From contig NZ_CAACUY010000053.1 in NCBI RefSeq assembly GCF_900659615.1, positions 1 to 48,155 of the forward strand: a stretch of 48,155 bases of DNA, in the 5' to 3' direction. A program made the translations under genes and the position numbers. Shown here in pieces: positions 7,661 to 14,547 of this stretch (position 1 is the first letter of the stretch; each line of letters begins with the position of its first letter). The stretch comes from Actinomadura fibrosa. GTDB lineage: Bacteria; Actinomycetota; Actinomycetes; Streptosporangiales; Streptosporangiaceae. The notes beneath the pieces were generated by a model that was given only the letters and a program-made list of their open reading frames with translations, had not been told where the DNA came from and made no database searches.

Positions 7661-8659
7661 GTGGTCGCATTCATTGTTCGCCGCCTGCTGGGCGCGGTGG
7701 GGCTGCTCCTCATCATCAGCGCGGTGACGTTCGCCATCTTCTTCCTCGTGCCGCGGGCCGCGGGCGTCACCAGCGACGACATCGCGGGCCGCTTCGCCGG
7801 CAAGCAGCCGGACGCGGCCACCCTCGCCGCGATCAAGGACCGGTTCGGGTTCGACGACCCGGTGCCGGTCCAGTACGGGAAGTTCCTCAAGGCGATCGTC
7901 GTGGGCGACACCTACGACACCGGGACCGAGAAGATCCACTGCCCGGCCCCGTGCCTGGGCTACTCGTTCCGGACGAACCAGTCGGTCACCGACCAGATCG
8001 TCGACCGCGCCCCGATCACCTTCATGATCGCGATCGGCGCGGCGGTGCTGTGGGTGATCGTCGGCGTCTCCATCGGCGTCCTGTCGGCCCTGCGGAGAGG
8101 CACGATCTTCGACCGGGCCGCGATGGGCATCGCCCTCGCGGGCGTGTCGCTGCCGGTCTTCTTCACCGGCCTTCTCTCGCTGGCGTTCGTCGTCCACAGA
8201 TGGAACCTGCTGCCCGAGGTCAACTACGAGGGCCTCAGCGACAACCCGTTCAACCTGATCCTGCCGTGGATCTGCCTGGCGTTCCTGTACGCCGCGCTGT
8301 ACGCGCGGCTCACTAGGGCGGGCATGCTGGAGACGATGAACGAGGACTACATCCGCACGGCCCGCGCCAAGGGCCTGCCGGAGAAGACGGTGGTGTTCAA
8401 GCACGGCCTGCGCGCCACCCTCACCCCGATCATGACGGTGTTCGGCCTGGACATCGGGCTGCTCCTCGGCGGCGCGATCATCACGGAGAAGACGTTCTCG
8501 ATCCCGGGGCTCGGCCAGCTCGCGCTGGACGGGGTGAACCAGAGCGACCTGCCGGTCGTGCTGGGCGCGACGATGGTGGCCGCGCTGTTCATCGTCCTCG
8601 CCAACCTGGTCGTGGACATCCTGTACGGCGTGGTCGACCCGAGGGTGAGGCACAGCTGA
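7661..8659 (+). CDS. Peptide/nickel-type ABC transporter permease (DppB/OppB family)
   Basis: 332 residues with the DppB N-terminus VVAFIVRRLLGAVGLLLIISAVTF and six predicted helices. The ATPase-coupling loop is YIRTARAKGLPEKTVVFKH near residues 229-247. The end, YGVVDPRVRHS, is the standard family C-terminus. The large loop after helix 1 contains two Cys residues in CPAPCLGY, possibly a disulphide. GTG at 7661 is the first possible start and matches the family N-terminus. The stop codon overlaps the next gene's ATG (TGATG at 8657-8661), implying translational coupling with the DppD-type ATPase. Confidence 0.93.
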   Translation: MVAFIVRRLLGAVGLLLIISAVTFAIFFLVPRAAGVTSDDIAGRFAGKQPDAATLAAIKDRFGFDDPVPVQYGKFLKAIVVGDTYDTGTEKIHCPAPCLGYSFRTNQSVTDQIVDRAPITFMIAIGAAVLWVIVGVSIGVLSALRRGTIFDRAAMGIALAGVSLPVFFTGLLSLAFVVHRWNLLPEVNYEGLSDNPFNLILPWICLAFLYAALYARLTRAGMLETMNEDYIRTARAKGLPEKTVVFKHGLRATLTPIMTVFGLDIGLLLGGAIITEKTFSIPGLGQLALDGVNQSDLPVVLGATMVAALFIVLANLVVDILYGVVDPRVRHS

Positions 8660-9744
8660 TGGCGCGCAAGGACCCGGCGGAGCTGGTGAACGGCTCGGCC
8701 GAGCAGAGCGGGACCCGCGGCGCCCCGTCGGCGTTCCTGGAGGTCCGCGACCTCAAGATCCACTTTCCGACCGACGACGGCCTGGTGAAGTCGGTGGACG
8801 GGCTGTCGTTCCAGCTGGAGCGCGGCCGCACCCTCGGCATCGTCGGCGAGTCCGGGTCGGGCAAGAGCGTGACGAGCCTCGGCATCCTCGGCCTGCACAA
8901 CAAGCGCAACGCGAACGTGTCGGGCGAGATCTGGCTGGACGGCACCGAGCTCGTCGGCGCCTCGCAGAACGACGTCCGGCGGCTCCGCGGCCGCAAGATG
9001 GCGATGATCTTCCAGGACCCGCTGTCGTCGATGCACCCCTTCTACACGGTCGGCCACCAGATCGTGGAGGCCTACCGGGTGCACAACGACGTGTCGAAGT
9101 CGGTGGCGCGCAAGCACGCGGTCGACATGCTCGGCCGGGTCGGCATCCCCCGCCCCGACCGCCGCGTCGACGACTACCCGCACCAGTTCTCCGGCGGCAT
9201 GCGGCAGCGCGCGATGATCGCGATGGCGCTGTCCTGCGACCCGGAGCTGCTGATCGCCGACGAGCCGACCACGGCCCTGGACGTGACGGTGCAGGCGCAG
9301 ATCCTGGACCTGATCCGGGACCTCCAGGAGGAGTTCAACTCCGCCATCATCATGATCACCCACGACCTCGGGGTGGTCGCCGAGCTGTCCGACGACATCC
9401 TGGTGATGTACGCGGGCCGGTGCGCGGAGTACGCCAGCGTCGACGACGCGTTCCACCGGCCGCTGCACCCCTACACCTGGGGCCTGCTCGGGTCGATGCC
9501 GCGGCTGGACCGGGAGCGCTCCGAGCGGCTGATGCCGATCAAGGGGACGCCGCCGAGCCTCATCAACGTGCCGCAGGGCTGCGCGTTCAACCCGCGGTGC
9601 GCCTACCGGGACCTCAACGGCGACAAGAGCACCACCGAGCGTCCCGAGCTGGTGGAGGCCGAGCCGGGCCACCAGGTGGCCTGCCATCTCCCGCTGGAGA
9701 AGAAGCGGGAGATCTGGGAATCCGAGATCCGGCCGAAGCTGTGA
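8659..9744 (+). CDS. Peptide ABC transporter ATP-binding protein (DppD/OppD family)
   Basis: 361 residues. Walker A is GESGSGKS near residue 75, the ABC signature is FSGGMRQR, Walker B is LLIADEPTTALD, and the switch His is in ITHDLGVV. The C-terminal oligopeptide-transporter extension is present, with its Cys-containing GCAFNPRCAYR segment. With the DppF partner it powers import through the two permeases. The start overlaps the preceding permease stop. The frame ends at TGA 9742-9744, overlapping a GTG that could begin the next gene. Confidence 0.93.
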   Translation: MARKDPAELVNGSAEQSGTRGAPSAFLEVRDLKIHFPTDDGLVKSVDGLSFQLERGRTLGIVGESGSGKSVTSLGILGLHNKRNANVSGEIWLDGTELVGASQNDVRRLRGRKMAMIFQDPLSSMHPFYTVGHQIVEAYRVHNDVSKSVARKHAVDMLGRVGIPRPDRRVDDYPHQFSGGMRQRAMIAMALSCDPELLIADEPTTALDVTVQAQILDLIRDLQEEFNSAIIMITHDLGVVAELSDDILVMYAGRCAEYASVDDAFHRPLHPYTWGLLGSMPRLDRERSERLMPIKGTPPSLINVPQGCAFNPRCAYRDLNGDKSTTERPELVEAEPGHQVACHLPLEKKREIWESEIRPKL

Positions 9745-9758
9745 CGGGGAACGAGACT

Positions 9759-10904
9759 GTGAGCACTGACAAGACCACGGCGGAGGGGACCACCGTCCCC
9801 GCGGCCGACTCCGCGGGCGACGCCCGTCCGATCGCGGACGGCGAGCCGCTGCTGGAGGTCGACGGCCTCGGCAAGCACTTCCCCGTCACCGCGGGCCTGC
9901 TGCGCCGGCAGGTGGCGGCGGTCAAGGCCGTCGACGGGGTGTCGTTCTCGGTCCGCAAGGGCGAGACGCTCGGGCTGGTCGGCGAGTCCGGCTGCGGGAA
10001 GTCCACCACCGGCCGCATGATCATGCGGCTGCTGGACCCGAGCTTCGGGAAGATCACCTTCGAGGGCGAGGACATCACCACGATGTCCCAGGGCCGGCTG
10101 CGCCCGCTCCGCCGCGACCTCCAAATGATCTTCCAGGACCCGTACTCGTCGCTGAACCCGCGCAAGACGGTCGGCGCGATCGTCGGGGCGCCGTTCCGGC
10201 TGCAGAACATCAAGACCGAGAACGGCGTGAAGAGGGCCGTCCAGGACATCCTGGAGCTCGTCGGCCTGAACCCCGAGCACTACAACCGCTACCCGCACGA
10301 GTTCTCCGGCGGGCAGCGGCAGCGCATCGGGATCGCCCGGACCCTCGCCCTGAAGCCGAAGCTGATCGTCGCGGACGAGCCGGTGTCGGCCCTCGACGTC
10401 TCCGTCCAGGCCCAGGTGGTGAACCTGCTGGAGGACCTCCAGGACGAGCTCGACCTCACCTACGTGGTGATCGCGCACGACCTGTCGGTGGTCCGGCACA
10501 TCTCCGACCGGGTCGCGGTCATGTACCTCGGCAAGATCGTCGAGATCGCGGACCGCAACGACCTGTACGAGCGGCCGATGCACCCGTACACCAACGCGCT
10601 GCTGTCGGCGGTCCCGATCCCCGACCCGGCCGAGCGCGGCGAGCGCAAGCGGATCCGGCTCCAGGGCGACGTGCCGAGCCCGCTCGACCCGCCGCCCGCC
10701 TGCCGGTTCCACACCCGCTGCTGGAAGGCGCAGGACATCTGCAAGCAGGTCGAGCCGCCGCTGGTGGAGCTCAGCCCCGGCCACGAGGCCGCCTGCCACT
10801 TCCCGGAGAACACCACGGTGAGCGCGACCGACGAGGTCGCGAAGGCCGCGGTGGCACCGGCACCGGGCACGACCGCCGCGGACGACCCCGCCCCCGAGGC
10901 CTGA
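9759..10904 (+). CDS. Peptide ABC transporter ATP-binding protein (DppF/OppF family)
   Basis: 381 residues. Walker A is GESGCGKS, the signature is FSGGQRQRIGIARTL, Walker B is LIVADEPVSALD, and the switch is IAHDLSVV. The C-terminal Cys-containing extension, PACRFHTRCWKA, is followed by an Ala/Asp-rich tail of about 45 residues that is probably disordered. Two in-frame GTG starts compete: 9741, which overlaps the previous stop, and 9759, which has a GGGGAA site upstream. I chose 9759; conserved sequence begins only about 30 residues later. Last gene of the operon, directly followed by a terminator. Confidence 0.9.
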   Translation: MSTDKTTAEGTTVPAADSAGDARPIADGEPLLEVDGLGKHFPVTAGLLRRQVAAVKAVDGVSFSVRKGETLGLVGESGCGKSTTGRMIMRLLDPSFGKITFEGEDITTMSQGRLRPLRRDLQMIFQDPYSSLNPRKTVGAIVGAPFRLQNIKTENGVKRAVQDILELVGLNPEHYNRYPHEFSGGQRQRIGIARTLALKPKLIVADEPVSALDVSVQAQVVNLLEDLQDELDLTYVVIAHDLSVVRHISDRVAVMYLGKIVEIADRNDLYERPMHPYTNALLSAVPIPDPAERGERKRIRLQGDVPSPLDPPPACRFHTRCWKAQDICKQVEPPLVELSPGHEAACHFPENTTVSATDEVAKAAVAPAPGTTAADDPAPEA

Positions 10905-10931
10905 CCCCGGTTCCCCGGCACGCCTCCCACA

Positions 10932-10968
10932 CGAAGACCCGGTCCCCAACAAGGGAACCGGGTCTTCG
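10932..10968 (+). terminator. Terminator of the peptide transporter operon
   Basis: CGAAGACCCGGT at 10932-10943 pairs perfectly with ACCGGGTCTTCG at 10957-10968. Further pairing occurs inside towards a short ACAA-containing loop. It lies 27 bp after the last ATPase stop. Confidence 0.85.
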
Positions 10969-11049
10969 CGCACCCAGAGCCGGGCCCCCAGGACGCGCCG
11001 AAGCAATGACCGAGGGCAGACGGTGGGGCCGGGCCGGGGCACCGATCCC

Positions 11050-11560
11050 GGCGGCGCACTGTGACGGTGGCCGCGGTGGTGGCCGGAGGGCCGGGGTGGT
11101 GGCCGCCCGGGGTGGGCCGAGACGGTCGCCGCAGGAGCGGCCTCGGGCGGTTGCCGTTGGGGGTGCGCTGGGACGGTGGTCCCGGGGGCGCGCTGTGGCG
11201 GTGGCCGCCGGGGTGGCCGAGGGGCCGGGGTGGTGGCCGCCCGGGGTGGGCCGAGACGGTCGCCGCAGGAGCGGTCTCGGGCGGTTGCCGTTGGGGGTGC
11301 GCTGGGACGGTGGTCCCGGCGGCGCGCTGTGGCGGTGGCCGCCAGGCCGGGCCGAGACGGTCGCAGTAGGAGCGGTCTCGGGCGGTTGCCGTTGGGGGCG
11401 GGCTGGGACGGTGGTCTCGGCGGCGCGCTGTGGCGGGGGTGGCCGGGGGGCCGGGCTGGTGGCCGCTGGGCCGGGCCGAGACGGTCGCCGTAAGAGCGAA
11501 TTCGGGCGGTGGCAGTGGGGGTGCGCTGGGGCGATGGCCGTGGGAGCAAGCCGGGGCGCT
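11050..11560. repeat. Degenerate tandem-repeat array (about four units of 100-134 bp)
   Basis: The marker CCGAGACGGTCGC (one copy with a mismatch) recurs at 11117, 11251, 11352 and 11476, spacings of 134, 101 and 124 bp. The short unit lacks a block of about 33 bp. Other shared blocks are GGGCGGTTGCCGTTGGGGG and GGCGCGCTGTGGCGG. The copies fade into similar but scrambled GC-rich sequence up to about 11690. Long frames cross it on both strands, but they read as arginine/proline or glycine/arginine low-complexity text with no family features. I treat the 720 bp between the operon terminator and the ArsR-like gene as non-coding. Confidence 0.7.
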
Positions 11561-11690
11561 GGTCCTGGGAGAGCGCTCTAGCGGTGGCCGCAGGGCACGC
11601 CGTGGCGATGGCCTCGGCGGCCGCAATGGCTTTGGGGGTGCGGTGGGGTGCGGTGGCTGGTGGGGGGGTGCCGCGGACGGCCCGGGGGAG

Positions 11691-12671
11691 TCAGTCCGGG
11701 GGCTGGGTTAGGGCGTCGCCGAGGGGGGTGCGGCGGTAGAGGACGGCGCGGCCGGTGCGGGCGCGGTCGAGGAGCCCGGCGCGGCGCAGGACGGCGAGGT
11801 GGTCGCCGACGGCGCCGGGAGCGACGTTGAGGGCGCGGGCGAGCTGGGTGGTGCCGGCGGGCTCGTCCAGGGCCAGCAGGACGCGGGCGCGGGTGCCGCC
11901 GAGAAGGTCGGCGAGCGCGGCGGGCGGCGGGGCCGGCGTGGTCTCCCACAGTGCGGAGATGCCGCGGGCGGGGTAGATGAGCGCGGCGGGCCAGGGCGCA
12001 TTGGTGTGCGCGGCGACGCCGGGCCACACGAACACCGAGGGGATGAGCAGGAGCCCGCGGCCGCCGAGCCGGACGGTCTCCTCCGTGTGGTCGTGGAGCA
12101 GGTCGATGCCGTCGTCGCGCCAGCGGACGCGGGGGTGGAGGTCGGCGAGGGCCGCCTTCCAGCCGCCGCCGGTGAGCCGCGCGGCGCGGTGCAGGACGTC
12201 CCGCTCGCAGATGGCGCGGAGCCGCGGCCAGCCGGGGGCGATCAGGGCCCGCCAGGCCGCGTCGAGCGCGCCCGCGATGACCTCGACGATGTCGGGCCGG
12301 TCCAGGACGGCGCGGGTCCGGGGACTGGCGGGTCGGGCGTCGAGCGCGTAGTCGATCTCGCGGCGGGCGACGTCGTGGGGCGTGGCGCGGACGGCGGCGA
12401 GGTCGTCTCCGATGGTCTGGGCGAGGCCCAGCGGCGGCGGCGCGACGAAGCCGGCGCCGTGCCGGGGCGTCTGGAGGGCGAGGACGGCGTCCAGCGCGGT
12501 CTCGGCGCGCAGCCGCCGCAGCTCCGGTGCGAGCCGCGCGGCCCACGCGCGGGGCAGGGTGCGTTCGGAGAGGCCGGTGAGGGCGCGCAGCAGCCCGTCC
12601 AGCTCGAACAGCGGCGACAGCGCGAACCGGCTGTGCAGCAGGTCCTCCGCGCCCGCCTCGAAGCGGATCAC
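11691..12671 (-). CDS. ArsR-like winged-helix regulator with large N-terminal domain (DUF5937 type)
   Basis: 326 residues. The first 230 form a helical domain, including GWPRLRAICERDVLHRAARL and LLLIPSVFVWPGVAAHTN, of the kind fused to ArsR helix-turn-helix domains in Streptomyces-like regulators. The C-terminus (about 245-320) is the winged helix: TRARVLLALDEPAGTTQLARAL, APGAVGDHLAVLRRAGLL and GRAVLYRRTPLGDAL. No cysteine metal site is evident, so the inducer is unknown. The start GTG at 12671 sits 8 nt after a TAAGCT hexamer, fitting a leaderless transcript. A perfect palindrome overlaps that promoter. The divergent MFS exporter is the likely target along with its own gene. Confidence 0.85.
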   Translation of the reverse strand: MIRFEAGAEDLLHSRFALSPLFELDGLLRALTGLSERTLPRAWAARLAPELRRLRAETALDAVLALQTPRHGAGFVAPPPLGLAQTIGDDLAAVRATPHDVARREIDYALDARPASPRTRAVLDRPDIVEVIAGALDAAWRALIAPGWPRLRAICERDVLHRAARLTGGGWKAALADLHPRVRWRDDGIDLLHDHTEETVRLGGRGLLLIPSVFVWPGVAAHTNAPWPAALIYPARGISALWETTPAPPPAALADLLGGTRARVLLALDEPAGTTQLARALNVAPGAVGDHLAVLRRAGLLDRARTGRAVLYRRTPLGDALTQPPD

Positions 12672-12678
12672 GGCACCG

Positions 12679-12684
12679 AGCTTA
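12679..12684 (-). promoter_or_regulatory. -10 element of the ArsR-like gene
   Basis: TAAGCT read on the minus strand, ending 8 nt before the GTG start. Its upstream half lies inside the palindrome at 12682-12699, so a bound repressor would block it. Confidence 0.5.
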
Positions 12685-12699
12685 CGTCCCTGGACGTAA
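12682..12699. promoter_or_regulatory. Perfect palindromic operator between regulator and exporter genes
   Basis: TTACGTCCCTGGACGTAA has 8-bp arms and a 2-nt centre. It sits 11 bp from the regulator start and 40 bp from the exporter start, overlapping the -10 regions of both inferred promoters (TAAGCT leftward, TAACGA rightward). Position and symmetry are those expected for autoregulation by a dimeric ArsR-type repressor. Confidence 0.7.
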
Positions 12700-12738
12700 C
12701 GATGGCGGCGGCCGGTCGTGGCGCCCGAGGGTAGCGGC

Positions 12739-14421
12739 ATGACGAGCGGCCCCCCGACGAGCGACGTCCCAGAACGTGACCCCGCGACGACGACCCCGGC
12801 ATCCTTCGCCCAGGCATCGTGCGCCGCTGCGGAGGCTGGCGCTGCGGAGGCTGGCGCTGCGGTGCCCGATGCTGCGGTGCCCAATGCTTCGGCGTCGGGC
12901 GGTGCGGTGTCGGGTGGTGCAGCGTCCGGGGATGCGGCGTCCCGAGGTGCGGCGTCTGGTGGTGCGGCGTCCGGGGATGCGGCGTCGGGTGGTGCGGCGT
13001 CGGGTGGTGCGGCGTCCGGGGACGCACCGTCCGGGGGTGCGGTGTCGGGTGGTGCGGCGTTCGGCGATGCGTCCGGGGGCGGTGTCGCGTCCGGTGGTGC
13101 GGTGGCCGGTTCCGTGGGGGCGGGCGGGGGCGGGGCGGGGCGTCGGGTGGGGTATCGGGACGCGCTGCGGGAGCCGATGTTCCGGGTGCTGTTCGGGACG
13201 CGGACGCTGGCGATCATGGCGGACACCCTGCGGATGCTGGCGCTGTCGGTGCTGGTGTACGGGAGCACGGGGTCGCCGCTGCTGGCGGCGGCCGCGTACG
13301 GGATGGGGTTCCTGCCGCAGATGGCGGGCGGGGCGCTGCTGGGGTCGCTCGCGGACCGGTTGCGGCCGCGTCCGCTGATCTGGGGCGCGTACGCGCTGGA
13401 GGCGGCAGCGGGGGCGGTGCTGGGGCTGCTGGAGGTGCCGGTGGCGGCGGCGCTGGTGCTGGTGGCGGTGGTGGCGTGCGCGACGCCGGTGTTCGCGGGG
13501 GCGTCGAACCGGCTCGTCGCCGACGCGCTGGAGGGTGACGCGTACGTGCTCGGCCGGTCGCTGATGGGGATGGCGTCGGCGGCGGCGCAGCTGGTGGGGC
13601 TGGCGTTCGGGGGGATCGCGGTGGCGGCGCTCGGTGCGCGGCACGCGCTGCTGGCGGCGGCGGCCGCGCACGTGGTGGCGGCGCTGCTGGTGCGGCTGCG
13701 GCTCCCGGACCTGCCGGTCCCGCCCCGGGCCGGTCGAGATGGCGGGCAGGCCGGGGGGCGCGGATCGGTGGTGGGGGAGAGCTGGGCGGTGAACCGGCGG
13801 TTGCTGGCGGATCCGGTGGTGCGGGCGCTGCTGCTGGCGCAGTGGCTGCCGCCGGCGTTCGTCGCGGGGTCGGAGGGGCTGCTCGTCCCTTACGCGGGGG
13901 CCCGCGGGTACGGGGCGGGGACGGCGGCGCTGCTGCTGGGGTGTTCGGCGGCGGGGATGCTGCTGGGGAACTTCGCGGGCGCGCGGCTGCTGGGGCCGGT
14001 GGCTCGGGAGCGGCTGACGGTGCCGCTGATGGCGGTGTTCGGGCTGCCGCTGGTACCGTTCGCGGCGCCGTTGCCGGCGGTGTGCGCGGCGGTGCTGCTG
14101 CTGGTGTGCGGGTGCGGGTTCGCCTACGAGCTGGGGATCCAGCGGCCGTTCGTGGAGGCGCTGCCGGAGGAGGGGCGGGGGCAGGCGTTCGCGCTGCTGT
14201 CGATGGGGTTGATGACGTCGCAAGGGATGGGGCCGCTGGTCCTCGGCGGGCTGGCGGAGGTGATGCCGGTGGGGGCGGCGGTGGCGTGCGCGGGCGCGGC
14301 GACGCTGGTGACGGCGGTGTGCCTGCGGGGTCCGCTGCGTCGTGCCCGCCGTGTCCGCCCGTCCGGGGACGCCGCTGGGGGAGGGGCCGGTGGCGTTCTG
14401 ATGGAGCGGTCGGTGTCCTGA
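12739..14421 (+). CDS. MFS exporter with long Gly/Ala/Ser-repeat N-terminal tail
   Basis: 560 residues as called. Residues about 15-140 are low-complexity, mostly five-residue units of the type GGAAS/GDAAS. The MFS fold then begins at YRDALREPMFRVLFGTRTLAIMADTLRM, with about 12 helices and the motif GSLADRLRPRPLIW in the first cytosolic loop. This resembles the DHA/enterobactin-exporter-like group. ATG at 12739 has GAGGGT upstream. Internal GTG codons near 13111 or 13147 could instead start a conventional protein without the tail. The divergent ArsR-like regulator suggests inducible efflux of an unknown compound. Confidence 0.8.
   Translation: MTSGPPTSDVPERDPATTTPASFAQASCAAAEAGAAEAGAAVPDAAVPNASASGGAVSGGAASGDAASRGAASGGAASGDAASGGAASGGAASGDAPSGGAVSGGAAFGDASGGGVASGGAVAGSVGAGGGGAGRRVGYRDALREPMFRVLFGTRTLAIMADTLRMLALSVLVYGSTGSPLLAAAAYGMGFLPQMAGGALLGSLADRLRPRPLIWGAYALEAAAGAVLGLLEVPVAAALVLVAVVACATPVFAGASNRLVADALEGDAYVLGRSLMGMASAAAQLVGLAFGGIAVAALGARHALLAAAAAHVVAALLVRLRLPDLPVPPRAGRDGGQAGGRGSVVGESWAVNRRLLADPVVRALLLAQWLPPAFVAGSEGLLVPYAGARGYGAGTAALLLGCSAAGMLLGNFAGARLLGPVARERLTVPLMAVFGLPLVPFAAPLPAVCAAVLLLVCGCGFAYELGIQRPFVEALPEEGRGQAFALLSMGLMTSQGMGPLVLGGLAEVMPVGAAVACAGAATLVTAVCLRGPLRRARRVRPSGDAAGGGAGGVLMERSVS
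12901..13110. repeat. 15-bp tandem repeat, about 14 units, in the exporter's 5' region
   Basis: Units of the form GGTGCGGCGTCGGGT or GATGCGGCGTCCGGG follow one another without gaps for 210 bp. They encode the (G/D)AASG tail on the plus strand and keep an open Pro/Asp/Ala frame on the minus strand. Copies differ mainly at three positions. Confidence 0.85.
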
Positions 14422-14463
14422 GCGGGTCGCTGAGCGAGTTGAGGGGGAGGGTGCCCGGACAGT

Positions 14464-14508
14464 GGAACGCCCCGCGCGGCGTGCTGGCGGTGCCGTGCGG
14501 GGCGTTCC
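14464..14508. terminator. Bidirectional terminator between convergent exporter and FtsX-type permease genes
   Basis: GGAACGCCCCGC at 14464-14475 pairs perfectly with 14497-14508 over 12 bp, with a 21-nt loop. It lies midway between two convergent stop codons. Confidence 0.8.
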
Positions 14509-14547
14509 GGTGCGGCATCGGGAGGATGTGCCGCGTCCGGGGGCGGG

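Noticed and set aside
9603..11549. Long minus-strand open frame of 648 codons across the DppF gene and the repeat array
   Set aside because: It is antisense to a clear ATPase gene, then reads as Pro/Arg/Thr low-complexity text. Stop codons are rare at this GC content, so openness alone means little.
11050..11560. Possible CRISPR array
   Set aside because: Units are 100-134 bp and diverge throughout. There is no constant short repeat with unique spacers, and no cas gene nearby.
12672..13268. N-terminal extension of the ArsR-like regulator through the divergent repeat region
   Set aside because: The extension is Pro/Asp/Ala repeat translation of the exporter's 5' repeats. The promoter and operator lie between 12671 and 12739, so the extension would cross its own promoter.
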